Source: Yersinia kristensenii
GTDB lineage: Bacteria > Pseudomonadota > Gammaproteobacteria > Enterobacterales > Enterobacteriaceae
Length of the DNA: 64,000 nt
Assembly (NCBI RefSeq): GCF_900460525.1
Contig: NZ_UHIY01000001.1
Span: 4,526,001-4,590,000, forward strand
Direction: 5' to 3'
This document shows positions 34,805 to 43,764 of this stretch, in pieces. The notes beneath the pieces were generated by a model. The model was not told the DNA's origin, did no database searches, and was given only the letters and a program-made list of their open reading frames with translations. Position 1 is the stretch's first letter. The number at the start of each line of letters is the position of its first letter. The position numbers were made by a program, and so were the translations under genes.

Positions 34805-36483
34805 CCACCATCATTACCCAACACTATGAGCAGTGGTGCGCCAACCAAATCATCAGCGGGCAGCCTGCCCGGCCAGATACCGTTGTCTTTGCCCACATCC
34901 CCGATCAGGATGACAACGCCGATATTCCGCGAGATGAAACGCTCCCGGAAGCGGCCTGCATACAATATCAGATGCCCGTCACCCAATACGGCCTTATCGC
35001 CCCCAATGCGGTCGCCTTCTCGGTGATACTGGACACCACCGTCGGGGATTTTGATTACAACTGGATTGGTCTGCTGCACGCCCCCAGCCAGACCCTGTGC
35101 ATGATTGCGCACACCCCTCTTCAGCAAAAAATCAAAACCGCCGACGGGGTGCAAGGCAACAACCTAACCCGTACCTTTGTGATGGAATTTGACGGCGCAG
35201 CTGCCGCCATGCAGGTCGATGTGGCCGCTGATGTCTGGCAAATTGACTTTACCGCCCGGCTGGCAGGGATGGACGAAACTCGCCGCCTCATGGCGCAGGA
35301 TTACTACGGTGAAACCGCCTTTTTCGGGGAGGGCTTTCGGGTCAGCCATCAAGACCGGCAGGCCACCATTGCCGCCGGGGTGGGCTATGTCCACGGGTTG
35401 CGCGTGCAACTGGATACCCCTTACACCCTAAGCGCCGCGCCGGGAGATACTCTCTGGATAGACGCCTGCTGGCAGGGCACGGTCACCGGTGCATGGCACA
35501 CGGCATTTACCCTCATCGCCAGCGCCAAACCTCTCACCACTTACCTTGATGAGGCGGGTTTTACCCACTATCTCGCCCCGCTGGCCCATATTGCCGCAGA
35601 CAGCACCCAAGACCTGCGTCCGGCCACGCCCGACGAACAGCAACACAACGCACTGGCGGAACACGAAAAATCCCGCAACCACCCCGACGCCAGCCTGACG
35701 GAAAAGGGTTTTGCACAATACAGCAACGCCACCGACAGCGACGCCGAAGACCGGGCAGCCACCCCCAAAGCGGTCAAAACGGCCTGTGAGTTAGCCAATG
35801 CCGCCAACCAAAACGCCAATACGCGACTGCAAAAAAATCAGAACGGCGCTGATATTCCCGATAAACCACGTTTTGTCGATAACCTTGGCTTGCGAGATAC
35901 CGTCAATAAAGCGACAGGTGCACTGCAAAAAAGCCAGAACGGCGCTGATATACCTGATAAGAGCCGCTTTACGCGCAACATAAACGTATTTACCCAGACT
36001 GAAAGCGACGCTCGTTACTTAAAAACAGCGGATAACTTGCCTGTCGGTATCCCTCTGCCTTGGCCTTTGGCTACACCGCCAGCAGGCTGGCTGGTTTGTC
36101 ATGGTCAGGCATTTAATAAGACACAGTTCCCGCAACTGGCAAAAGCCTATCCGAATGGCGTATTACCTGATTTGCGCGGCCTGTTTATTCGTGGCTGGGA
36201 CAATGGACGCAACCTTGATGGAGGTCGTGCATTGCTCAGTTTTCAAGGGGATGCCATCAGGAACATTACTGGGTATTACGTTCAAAGGTTGGCCGGTAAC
36301 TCATATTGGAATGGCTGTGGGGGCGCGTTCTATCAGGAAGGTAATGCTTTTGGACACCATGCCAATAATAGTGGTGATAATGGAGCAACAACCAAGAGAT
36401 TTGATGCGTCCCGCGTAGTGCCTACTGCCCATGAAAACCGTCCCGTCAATATGGCATTTAACTACATTGTGAGGGCAGCATAA
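34801..36483 (+). CDS. tail fibre protein 1 (gpH-like, collar type)
   Basis: A 560-residue receptor-binding fibre. Residues 1 to about 160 form the baseplate-attachment domain (MTTIITQHYEQWCANQIISG, GDFDYNWIGLLH), shared with the second fibre. Two copies of QNGADIPDK at about 348-356 and 381-389 are fibre repeats, followed by a tail-collar domain (LPWPLATPPAGWLVCHGQAF, PDLRGLFIRGWDNG) and a variable C terminus ending AFNYIVRAA. The tip would recognise the host surface. Its assembly protein follows directly. Confidence 0.92.
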   Translation: MTTIITQHYEQWCANQIISGQPARPDTVVFAHIPDQDDNADIPRDETLPEAACIQYQMPVTQYGLIAPNAVAFSVILDTTVGDFDYNWIGLLHAPSQTLCMIAHTPLQQKIKTADGVQGNNLTRTFVMEFDGAAAAMQVDVAADVWQIDFTARLAGMDETRRLMAQDYYGETAFFGEGFRVSHQDRQATIAAGVGYVHGLRVQLDTPYTLSAAPGDTLWIDACWQGTVTGAWHTAFTLIASAKPLTTYLDEAGFTHYLAPLAHIAADSTQDLRPATPDEQQHNALAEHEKSRNHPDASLTEKGFAQYSNATDSDAEDRAATPKAVKTACELANAANQNANTRLQKNQNGADIPDKPRFVDNLGLRDTVNKATGALQKSQNGADIPDKSRFTRNINVFTQTESDARYLKTADNLPVGIPLPWPLATPPAGWLVCHGQAFNKTQFPQLAKAYPNGVLPDLRGLFIRGWDNGRNLDGGRALLSFQGDAIRNITGYYVQRLAGNSYWNGCGGAFYQEGNAFGHHANNSGDNGATTKRFDASRVVPTAHENRPVNMAFNYIVRAA

Positions 36484-36485
36484 CC

Positions 36486-37064
36486 ATGACTTTTAAAATG
36501 TCTGACAAAGCGCAGATTGTCACTGTCTTTAATTATCACTATGAAACCAAAGAGTTTACCGGAGAAACGGATGAATATATTGCTCCTTATACTGGTATTC
36601 CCGGCTCCAGCACCCTTATAGCCCCTTTGCCGACTAAAGCAGGGTATGCGGTTGTGTTTAATGAAGACGCCCAACAGTGGGAATATACCGAAGATTATCG
36701 CGGTACAGATGCATACGACACACAGACGGGGTATTCACGCCCGGTCATTGCTCTGGGGCCATTACCTGAAGGTTTTACATCACTGGCACCAACCAGCCAA
36801 TTTGACCGCTGGGACGGCTCACAGTGGGTGAAAGACGAAAACGCCGAGAAAAAGCACCATCTGGCCGAAGCAGAGCAGAAGAAACGGGCTTTGCTCAACG
36901 AAGCAAGCGCCAAAATCCAAACCCTTCAGGACAGTATTGAGCTGGGGCTGGGCACGGAAACCACCGAGGCCAAATTACTGGTATGGCGCAGATATCGCGT
37001 TTTGCTTGACCGGGTGGACATCTCGACAGCCCCCAACATCATGTGGCTAGCAAAACCCGAATAA
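36486..37064 (+). CDS. tail fibre assembly protein 1 (Tfa/gpG-like)
   Basis: A 192-residue chaperone for trimerisation of the fibre before it. LIAPLPTKAGYAVVFNEDAQ and WEYTEDYRGTDAYDTQTGYS belong to the caudovirus tail fibre assembly (Tfa) domain; the helical C terminus contains KRALLNEASAKIQTLQDSIE. It is specific to the preceding fibre tip in known systems. It begins two bases after the fibre stop. Confidence 0.9.
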   Translation: MTFKMSDKAQIVTVFNYHYETKEFTGETDEYIAPYTGIPGSSTLIAPLPTKAGYAVVFNEDAQQWEYTEDYRGTDAYDTQTGYSRPVIALGPLPEGFTSLAPTSQFDRWDGSQWVKDENAEKKHHLAEAEQKKRALLNEASAKIQTLQDSIELGLGTETTEAKLLVWRRYRVLLDRVDISTAPNIMWLAKPE

Positions 37065-37095
37065 ATAACCATCAGACCATTTGAGACAACGATCC

Positions 37096-38817
37096 ATGAG
37101 TGTTTTCCTGACCCAAGCCTTTGAGCAATGGATGGCCCAGTGCGCCATCAACAATCTCCCCGCTCGTCCGGACACCCTCGCCTTTGCCCGAATGGGGCGG
37201 GAGCCGTCGCGGGATGACACCTTGCCACCACCGGAAAATATCACCCATACGGTGAGCGAACTTAAATATGGGCACCTGAATTCCAATGCCATCGTCTGTA
37301 GTGCTGTCATTGATGCGGATGTGCCGGATTTTACTTATGACTGGATTTGTCTTATCCATCAGGCCAGCCGCACCTTGTGTGGCGTCATTAAAACTCCGGA
37401 GCGACACAAAGTGGCCGGTGAAACCCTTATCCGCAACTTTGTGCTCATCTACAACGGAATAGCGCAGGCCGCACATATCACCACGCCACCGGAAAGCTGG
37501 CAGTTGGACATCAATGCCTGGCTACGCGCCGGGGCTGCCCGTACCACTCAGACCTTGCAGGATTTTTACGGGCATCATGTTTTTATCAATGACTGCGCAC
37601 GCATCTTGATGCGTGACAACCAAGCCCGCTGCACCCAAGGGGTGGTCTACATTGCCGGTATGCGCATTGAAATACAGGAGGCCCCCCTCCCTGCACTGAA
37701 AGAGAACGACTGCCTTTATATCCGTGCATGGCTTGATGGTCATACCCCTCACGGTACCCCCATCACCGGCTATCAGTTGGAGCACGGTTTCACTGTGCCC
37801 GATGATGATGACATTAACCACTTTGCGCCCATCGCTCGCCTGACCAACGCCAACAACTGGGAGGATTTGCGCATCACCACCTACCGCTTTCAGGAGGTTA
37901 TCGAAACAACCGCCAAGCACACCCTTTCAGCAATACAAGCCGCACAAGCCGCACAGCAGGCGGCTGAGCGGAGCGAACAGGCCACTCAGGCTACCCTGAA
38001 AACCGCCAACAACCTGTCTGAAATCGCCGATGTCGGAACGGATGCGCAGCAACAGGCGCGAACTCATCTTGGGTTGGGTCATGCAGCAACCATGAACGTT
38101 CAGTCGGATATCTATGACCGCACAGAGGGACGGCTGGCGTTACCGGGGGCTTTGGGGTTTGGCGGATACTTTCGTCGGACGAAGTACTTCAGTGGCAATA
38201 ACGGGCCTGCAGAATTTATGGCATGGGTAAGGGAAACACCACCCGGACGGTATTATGTTTCTCAGTTTGCGGGCAGCCAACAAATTATACCGGGCGTGGT
38301 TTTTTCGGGAATGATTGAAATCATTATTCCGTCCACAGTAGGTCACAATGAAGACCAGAGGCAAAAAGGGAAGCTCATCCTGTTTAGCGGGGTTAATGGC
38401 GACCTTTATCTTAACCGGTTACATACCAATAGTATCAGCGCCGATGGCTTTATCGGTTGGGAAAATCTCAAGTTAAAAATCAGTGATTTTACTAACGCAT
38501 TGTGTTCAACCACCGGTAATTCGTGGAGGTCACCGGGTGTCGGCGGCCTAATTTTTGCGGCTTACTGTGGTGATTCAGATGATGACAATAACCGTAACCT
38601 TGCCAGAGGAAAAGGTGTTTCAGGTTCGCGATTGGGAATGTTATCAATTTCAGCAAAATGTAGCACATCAGGTTCTTACACCTCCACGCCACAGTTTATT
38701 GTTACATCGCCAAACTCACACCCACAAGCAGGAAGTTTTATTGCACTTTCAGGTAGTACCCTGATAACACTCAGCAAAACGGAAGCCTTTGTTGGACTAT
38801 TCATACGCATAGCGTGA
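37096..38817 (+). CDS. tail fibre protein 2
   Basis: A 573-residue second fibre. Its N-terminal region (FEQWMAQCAINNLPARPDTL, DFTYDWICLIHQASRT) is homologous to fibre 1, so both can attach to the baseplate. An alanine-rich coiled coil (SAIQAAQAAQQAAERSEQAT) at about 278-305 precedes a distinct C-terminal half rich in G, S and N, without a collar domain. The ATG at 37096 is preferred to a TTG at 37081. The C-terminal half should bind a different receptor from fibre 1. Confidence 0.85.
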   Translation: MSVFLTQAFEQWMAQCAINNLPARPDTLAFARMGREPSRDDTLPPPENITHTVSELKYGHLNSNAIVCSAVIDADVPDFTYDWICLIHQASRTLCGVIKTPERHKVAGETLIRNFVLIYNGIAQAAHITTPPESWQLDINAWLRAGAARTTQTLQDFYGHHVFINDCARILMRDNQARCTQGVVYIAGMRIEIQEAPLPALKENDCLYIRAWLDGHTPHGTPITGYQLEHGFTVPDDDDINHFAPIARLTNANNWEDLRITTYRFQEVIETTAKHTLSAIQAAQAAQQAAERSEQATQATLKTANNLSEIADVGTDAQQQARTHLGLGHAATMNVQSDIYDRTEGRLALPGALGFGGYFRRTKYFSGNNGPAEFMAWVRETPPGRYYVSQFAGSQQIIPGVVFSGMIEIIIPSTVGHNEDQRQKGKLILFSGVNGDLYLNRLHTNSISADGFIGWENLKLKISDFTNALCSTTGNSWRSPGVGGLIFAAYCGDSDDDNNRNLARGKGVSGSRLGMLSISAKCSTSGSYTSTPQFIVTSPNSHPQAGSFIALSGSTLITLSKTEAFVGLFIRIA

Positions 38818-38823
38818 GGTCAA

Positions 38824-39384
38824 ATGGACATTAAAAACATTATCAATCCTCGCTATCTGGAAAGTGGGGCAATTGATTGCGAAGTTCAATTTGCAGGAAT
38901 GGAGGAATACTTGTCCTATACTGCCACTCCCGACGATACCACCGAAACGGGACAGACCATTTGGCGGGCACTGATCAGGGGAGATTATGGCAATATTGCC
39001 CCTTTTGAAGTCACCCCCGCAATATTACAGGCCGCCAGAGAGAAAAAATGGCAGGAAATCAACGCATGGCGACTGGAACAGGAGGCACAAAGCATCACCT
39101 TTGAATACGCAGGCCGGACATGGAATGCAGACCAACAGTCGATGGCGCGTTTATCACCTGTAGTTGCTGTTGCTAACACAAACTCGCGTGATGTGATGCC
39201 GTGGGGTGATGCCAATAATGAATCAGTGCCACTGAGTATGGAACAACTCAAGGGACTCAGTGAGGCAATGGCATTGGCCCTGATGGAGCGCAACAACAGG
39301 ATTTATCAGCGACAACGGAACATGAAAGACGCCCTTACCCCACTCACTGATTTGCAACAGATACGAAAGTTTAAGGTGGATTAA
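38824..39384 (+). CDS. tail fibre assembly protein 2 (DUF4376 type)
   Basis: A 186-residue protein unrelated by eye to the first assembly protein in its C-terminal part, with a DUF4376-like domain: QAAREKKWQEINAWRLEQEA, FEYAGRTWNADQQSMARLSP and MPWGDANNESVPLSMEQLKG. DUF4376 domains occur at the ends of many fibre assembly proteins. It would serve the second fibre, and the pair forms a transferable fibre cassette. Confidence 0.82.
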   Translation: MDIKNIINPRYLESGAIDCEVQFAGMEEYLSYTATPDDTTETGQTIWRALIRGDYGNIAPFEVTPAILQAAREKKWQEINAWRLEQEAQSITFEYAGRTWNADQQSMARLSPVVAVANTNSRDVMPWGDANNESVPLSMEQLKGLSEAMALALMERNNRIYQRQRNMKDALTPLTDLQQIRKFKVD

Positions 39385-40092
39385 ATGACACGACGTCCAG
39401 ATCAGTGGCGAGTAGCCACACTGCGCCCTGTTGCCCTCAATCTCACCTGCTCGCACCTTTGCCTGCATCCATGGTCAGGCGGCGCAGGCAACGTCACGCC
39501 ATCAGGGCGCTACCTGAGCCCGCCCAATGCCGTGGCTGCCTTACCCCCTTATCTGAACGGGGTTAAGGGTCAACAAGAGATGGTGGCCATACTGTTTTGC
39601 GCCCCGTCACTGGACGCCTTTCTGACACTGGCAGGCCAATTTGCTGACGCCTTTCCGTTGCCGGAAATCAGGCGCATGAGCCGAATGGCCCGCACACAAC
39701 TGTCACTGGCCACCACCCGAATGCAACGCCCGGCTCGCGCCAGCAACGGACTCCCACCCCCCACTACGTTGTCGGTAGACACCGCGCGTCACCTCACCCG
39801 CACCGCACAAATCGCGCAAGCCACCCAAAGTGGCACCGGGGGCATTAATCAACTGACCGCCGCACTGAGCCAGTTTAAACAGGCACGCGCACAGGCCCTT
39901 GCTGCCATCACGCAGGGCAGCCAGTCATTACAGCAACACTATTGCCCGGTCTGGGCATTTTGCAGTACCGGCGATATTCAGACCGCCCGCACGGACATAC
40001 AGGAAAACATCCCTCACCCAGAGCAGGTGTTCTCTGCCCTCGCGCTGTTTATTGGCCCTGACCTGTCCGCGTTGCGAGGAGCATTAACATGA
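39385..40092 (+). CDS. tail/baseplate-associated protein, unknown
   Basis: A 235-residue protein that I cannot assign. It starts the final trio of tail genes, touching the previous stop and overlapping the next by ATGA. The first half contains QEMVAILFCAPSLDAFLTLA and the middle a helical LTAALSQFKQARAQALAAIT. In HP1-like phages conserved tail proteins of similar size lie next to the hub gene; a baseplate or tail-assembly role is inferred from order only. Confidence 0.6.
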   Translation: MTRRPDQWRVATLRPVALNLTCSHLCLHPWSGGAGNVTPSGRYLSPPNAVAALPPYLNGVKGQQEMVAILFCAPSLDAFLTLAGQFADAFPLPEIRRMSRMARTQLSLATTRMQRPARASNGLPPPTTLSVDTARHLTRTAQIAQATQSGTGGINQLTAALSQFKQARAQALAAITQGSQSLQQHYCPVWAFCSTGDIQTARTDIQENIPHPEQVFSALALFIGPDLSALRGALT

Positions 40093-40661
40093 CACAAATC
40101 ATCGTGCTCGCCCTCGATGGCGAGGCTATTTTGCTGCGTAACATTGCCGTCAGCGTCACCCTGCGCCTGCCCGACAAAGACATGTCGGGACAGTCAACCA
40201 GCACCAGCAGCGCCCAGCAAGGCACCAAGGCCAAGGAAATGCGCGTCTCCGGCATCATCGATTTTAAAGACGAGGCAATCCTGACACGCATTTTTCAACT
40301 GGCCGAAGCCACCGACAGCCACGGCGGAAAAAAGCGTTACCGCATCGCCAACGCCACCGCACAGGCCATCAACATGCGACAGGGGGTCTTCTCCGGCGGC
40401 GTGGATGTCACCGAACAACAGGGGAAAATGCACTGGCAAATCACCTTCACTCTGAAAGAGAAACTGAGTGTTCCCGAAAAAGCCGATGCCCGCAGCGGGA
40501 CACAAAAAACCGTCACCGCCCAACAACAAACCCAGAACGGCAGCGAAACCGCCCCTGAAAAAATCAACACACAGGAAGGTTTTTGGAAGCTCATCAATGA
40601 CGGTGCCGGACACGTACTGGATGGGCTCGGCATCGGCAGCGTGAAGGAGGAGAAAACATGA
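40089..40661 (+). CDS. probable baseplate/tail structural protein
   Basis: A 190-residue protein whose first 140 residues are strand-rich (IIVLALDGEAILLRNIAVSV, KEMRVSGIIDFKDEAIL) and whose C-terminal third is polar (Q, E, K). It lies between two tail genes with ATGA overlaps on both sides. Its place before the hub-spike suggests a role like gpU or a baseplate adaptor. Sequence identity to a named family is not certain. Confidence 0.6.
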   Translation: MTQIIVLALDGEAILLRNIAVSVTLRLPDKDMSGQSTSTSSAQQGTKAKEMRVSGIIDFKDEAILTRIFQLAEATDSHGGKKRYRIANATAQAINMRQGVFSGGVDVTEQQGKMHWQITFTLKEKLSVPEKADARSGTQKTVTAQQQTQNGSETAPEKINTQEGFWKLINDGAGHVLDGLGIGSVKEEKT

Positions 40662-42355
40662 AACTTATCCAGCGCTGCCTTATCAATGGAAAAGCAGCCG
40701 AAGTGGCCGACCTGAGTTTAGTGCTGGCACTCAATGCCGCCGGGCGCGGCTTTGTCACGCTCACCCAACAGCCCCCGGAAACTCGCCTCGCCAGTGCCAT
40801 GGTACAGATTGACCTTGGCCGCAATGGTGAGGCATGGCGCTATTTTTCAGGGTATGTGGAACGTGACCAACCCGCTGAGAATGGCGCTCGCCGTCTGTTT
40901 ATCCGCGAAGCCGCCGCCATTCTGGATTTTGATTTTCCCTGCGCTTTTCAGCACCCCACCCTCAGAGATGTTCTGGATAATCTCAGCCAGCAGAGCGGCA
41001 TCAACTTTGTCTCTCATGACGCCGCGTACATGCATACGCCCATTCCACACTTCACCCACAGCGGCAGTGGAACTCAACTCCTCAACCATCTGGGTCGCAG
41101 TTTTTCCATTCCGGATTATGTGTGGCACCCCATGCCGGATGGCTCGGTCTTTGTCGGCAGCGCCAAAGACTCACGCTTTGCCAGCCTCACCCTGCCAGAC
41201 ATCCCCACGCAATATACCCTCAGACAAAGCGGGGGAAACAGCGTCACCCTGATGTTTATGGAGACCGTGCGCCCCGGCATCAATCTTCCCGCAGGGCGGA
41301 TCACGCGCGTGGCACTCAATAATCAGGAAATGACCCTGACGTGGGAACGGCTCGACACAAACGGCAACCCGATATCCAAATCGCCGTTACGTCGCCAGAT
41401 CGAGGAGCAGTTCCCGGAACTGGCTGACGGCACCCTGCGCACCCGACTGGCACGCGTTGTAGCCCCGACCGAACCGGCCACCCTTGGCGATGCCGCCGAC
41501 CCTTTCCGCCCCAAATACGCGGTAGACGTGCAACTGCTGGATGAAAACGGCAACGATAAAGCTGGAACCCCGACCTATGCCGCCGTCCCGCTCCCCGTCC
41601 CGATGGCGGGCGCAGAGGCGGGCTGTTTCGCCTACCCGGAAGCCGGAACACTGGTGGAGATATCCCATATTGAGGGCCGTCCGGACAAGCCCACCATCAG
41701 ACAGGTGCTGCCCTCCGGACTGAACCTGCCCGACATCAAGCCCGGCGAACAACTGCAACAGCAGCGTGCAGAGGTGTTTCAACGCGTCACCACCGAGGGA
41801 AGTTGGCACCGGGAAACCGACCAGCAGATAAAAGAACAATCGGCACAACGTCACATCACCAGCGACACCGAAGAACGCACCACCACCGTACGTGCCACCA
41901 CGGTACAGGCCACCGACACCACCACCGTACTGGGCACCAGTACTCTGATGGCCGGACACATCACCCAACTGTCAGACGGTGACTACAACATCGCCGCCCA
42001 GAACCAGATACTGCTCAAAGCCCAGACCCTGTTGGCCGAACTTCAGAGTGCCGAACTGAACCTGAGCGGAGACTGGTCAGAAAAAATGGGGGGACATCGA
42101 CGCACCCAGGCGGGAGCGGGACTGGAGCTTGTCGCGCCCAGTATTTTTATCGGCCGAGGCGGCGCACGCACAAAATCAGGTCTGAACCTGCTCACCCTGT
42201 TGATTGAGATTTTGGATTTGGTGCAACAACTGGCCAGCCACGCAGCCAGTCACACTCACAGCAACACAGGGACACCCACCAACAGCGGAGCACTCGCTGC
42301 CGATGCCACACAGGCCAGTGCCCTTAAAGCCAAATACCGCGACCTCATCGCCTGA
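40658..42355 (+). CDS. fused hub and spike protein (gpD-gpV-like)
   Basis: A 565-residue protein combining two P2 functions. Residues 1 to about 250 resemble the gpD/gp27-type hub (SGYVERDQPAENGARRLFI, LRDVLDNLSQQSGINFVSHD). An OB-fold spike domain follows (about 275-360, PVPMAGAEAGCFAYPEAGTL). Residues about 380-500 are Thr-rich and repetitive (RTTTVRATTVQATDTTTVLG), like a beta-helical needle. Near the C terminus is HTHSNTG, the HxH motif that binds iron at spike tips in P2 gpV. It is the last late gene before a strong terminator. Confidence 0.8.
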   Translation: MKLIQRCLINGKAAEVADLSLVLALNAAGRGFVTLTQQPPETRLASAMVQIDLGRNGEAWRYFSGYVERDQPAENGARRLFIREAAAILDFDFPCAFQHPTLRDVLDNLSQQSGINFVSHDAAYMHTPIPHFTHSGSGTQLLNHLGRSFSIPDYVWHPMPDGSVFVGSAKDSRFASLTLPDIPTQYTLRQSGGNSVTLMFMETVRPGINLPAGRITRVALNNQEMTLTWERLDTNGNPISKSPLRRQIEEQFPELADGTLRTRLARVVAPTEPATLGDAADPFRPKYAVDVQLLDENGNDKAGTPTYAAVPLPVPMAGAEAGCFAYPEAGTLVEISHIEGRPDKPTIRQVLPSGLNLPDIKPGEQLQQQRAEVFQRVTTEGSWHRETDQQIKEQSAQRHITSDTEERTTTVRATTVQATDTTTVLGTSTLMAGHITQLSDGDYNIAAQNQILLKAQTLLAELQSAELNLSGDWSEKMGGHRRTQAGAGLELVAPSIFIGRGGARTKSGLNLLTLLIEILDLVQQLASHAASHTHSNTGTPTNSGALAADATQASALKAKYRDLIA

Positions 42356-42385
42356 CGTAAAACGCCCCTATCCCACCACACACAG

Positions 42386-42410
42386 CGCATGGTTTTGGCC
42401 ATGCGTTTTT
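42386..42410 (+). terminator. late operon terminator
   Basis: CGCATGG at 42386-42392 pairs with CCATGCG at 42399-42405 around loop TTTTGG, followed by TTTTT. It lies 31 bp after the hub-spike stop and should end the rightward late transcript. Confidence 0.85.
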
Positions 42411-42879
42411 ATTACCAGACACAAGAAATCCCCGCCATGACCCACTGAGCGCGCACAGGCACGTAAAACGCACACGTAAATTATCCACCCACGGAAACCG
42501 AGCCACTCCCTCCAACCCTCGGGTTTCGCAAAGTTTTTACTTTTCAGTTTTCTTTTGTGCAAAAACAGCGTCCAGACAGCGCCGGCACTGGGCGGAACCT
42601 CAGGTTCTAAAATTTCACCCATTGAAATTTTTTGCAATTCTGGCGCGGTTAAGAAGATCGCGACAAAGTGTAATGAGAAGACATTTTATTGATAAATAAA
42701 GGGTTTTCATACTTTACGTGAGCGTATGATGATCTCGATTGGATCTCAGGCCAAAAGACGATAACCCACAAACCCAGATTTGACGCGGCCTGCGAACAAT
42801 CACACACAAAAATAAAACTGAAAAAAGGATCACTGCACAGCGGAAAAAGTTATCGCTGACCATGAGCAAAAAACAAAAA
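42411..42879. other. non-coding stretch after the late operon
   Basis: About 470 bp without a convincing gene. AAAATTTCA at 42609-42617 and TGAAATTTT at 42623-42631 form an AT-rich stem with a trailing T-run, a possible weak terminator. Two GATC sites lie near 42733-42751. An 89-codon frame on the minus strand (42368-42637) has an odd composition and was not accepted. Confidence 0.4.
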
Positions 42880-42899
42880 GCCGGTGCATAAGCACCGGC
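42868..42899 (-). terminator. minus-strand terminator, possible end of an antisense RNA
   Basis: GCCGGTGC at 42880-42887 and GCACCGGC at 42892-42899 make a perfect 8-bp stem with loop ATAA. On the minus strand it is followed by a T-rich run (complement of 42868-42879). No minus-strand gene lies before it, so it may end an antisense transcript from the Hok locus. Confidence 0.55.
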
Positions 42900-43124
42900 C
42901 ACTCAGTCGAAAAGCAAGCAAGTATGACAAGTCTCAACCACAAGGAGACGTATATTCTATAAAACAGATTTTAAGGACTCAAGACCAGAGAGAGGGTGTT
43001 GTTATTGCAACGAAAAAACGGGCTAAGGTAGAATGCACGCGGGTGCCTTCGGCCAATGGCTGGAAGGTTTACCTGAAGGCCAGAAAGACGAAGGCCCCGG
43101 AAAACATTGCTGTTTAACCGAGGC

Positions 43125-43157
43125 CTAACTCTTTCACCCTAGCAAGTGAAAGGTTAG
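43125..43157 (+). promoter_or_regulatory. stem-loop in the hok leader
   Basis: CTAAC-T-CTTTCAC (43125-43137) pairs with GTGAAAG-GTTAG (43146-43157) leaving one bulged base. It lies 27 bp before the hok start, just after a short frame that ends at 43117. Such structures hold Hok mRNAs in an untranslated form. Confidence 0.55.
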
Positions 43158-43184
43158 CGCTTCTCCAAAAAGGAGACAAGTGCT

Positions 43185-43334
43185 ATGTCGCAAAAACTGC
43201 TAAAAACCGCCATGATTTGCATTACGGCGGTACTCATCATCTGGATGATACGCCACTCACTTTGTGAGGTGCACATCAAGTTGGGAGGCGCAGAGATTGC
43301 GGCATTCTTACAGTGTAAACAACAGGCACTGTAA
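43185..43334 (+). CDS. Hok/Gef family type I toxin
   Basis: A 49-residue toxin with one membrane span at about 8-22 (TAMICITAVLIIWMI) followed by the family signature RHSLCEVH, then GGAEIAAFLQ. Hok proteins depolarise the inner membrane and their mRNA is normally silenced by an antisense RNA. AGGAGA precedes the ATG. The leader is structured, a 55-codon or longer frame (KRAKVECTRVPSANGWKVYL, ending at 43117) precedes it as a possible Mok-like reading frame, and a minus-strand terminator lies upstream. This would act as an addiction or exclusion module at the prophage end. Confidence 0.85.
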   Translation: MSQKLLKTAMICITAVLIIWMIRHSLCEVHIKLGGAEIAAFLQCKQQAL

Positions 43335-43342
43335 GAAACCGC

Positions 43343-43465
43343 AGCGGGGGAGTAATCCCCCGCTATTCGGTTGCTTTGGGTTACGTCCGAAAGGCACCCG
43401 GCTATAAAAACTCAACTCCATACAAAGCCAAAGCCCGCAGCCTAATGCCGTGGGCTTTTCTTTTT
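43343..43465 (+). terminator. 3' hairpin and terminator of the hok transcript
   Basis: AGCGGGGGA (43343-43351) pairs with TCCCCCGCT (43356-43364). Further on, AAAGCCC (43430-43436) pairs with GGGCTTT (43452-43458), followed by a T-rich run to about 43465, a factor-independent terminator. Confidence 0.65.
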
Positions 43466-43492
43466 GCCAGTAACCGCAATATAGACAAAGCA

Positions 43493-43545
43493 GATCGATA
43501 CAATAAAATCGATCGTCAAAATCGATCGATTTGATATCATATAAG
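43493..43545 (+). promoter_or_regulatory. GATC cluster upstream of com
   Basis: GATC occurs at 43493-43496, 43511-43514 and 43524-43527, within 35 bp, each as part of ATCGAT or CGATCG. An AT-rich TGATATCATATAAG (43532-43545) follows and could supply a -10. In phage Mu the mom operon, also led by com, needs Dam methylation of GATC sites upstream of its promoter to block OxyR. The same logic may apply here. Confidence 0.5.
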
Positions 43546-43578
43546 CGCAGTACAGTAACAACGATAGAGGTGCCGCGA

Positions 43579-43764
43579 ATGCCGCAGAATGTACGATGCA
43601 AGCACTGCAACAAACTACTCGCACGCGCCTCATTTGAATATATCGAAGTAAAATGTCCGCGCTGCAAAACACTTAATCAAATTACATTGAGCGCCACAGA
43701 GCACCCCACCAAAGCAAGAGGTTATGTTCGTGGGGAACAGCACATTACAACTACCGCCAGGTAA
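43579..43764 (+). CDS. Com-like zinc-finger translational activator
   Basis: A 61-residue protein with C7-x2-C10 and C26-x2-C29 in VRCKHCNKLLARASF and KCPRCKTLN, the Com signature of phage Mu. Com binds the mRNA ahead of the modification gene and opens its ribosome site. The gene overlaps the start of the methyltransferase gene by 41 bases in another frame, an arrangement that fits translational control. The ATG at 43579 gives the proper N terminus; the frame is open further upstream without family similarity. Confidence 0.85.
   Translation: MPQNVRCKHCNKLLARASFEYIEVKCPRCKTLNQITLSATEHPTKARGYVRGEQHITTTAR

Noticed and set aside
42368..42637. 89-codon minus-strand frame after the late terminator
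   Set aside because: It lies over the terminator hairpin and has no credible start signal; odd composition rich in W, C and R.
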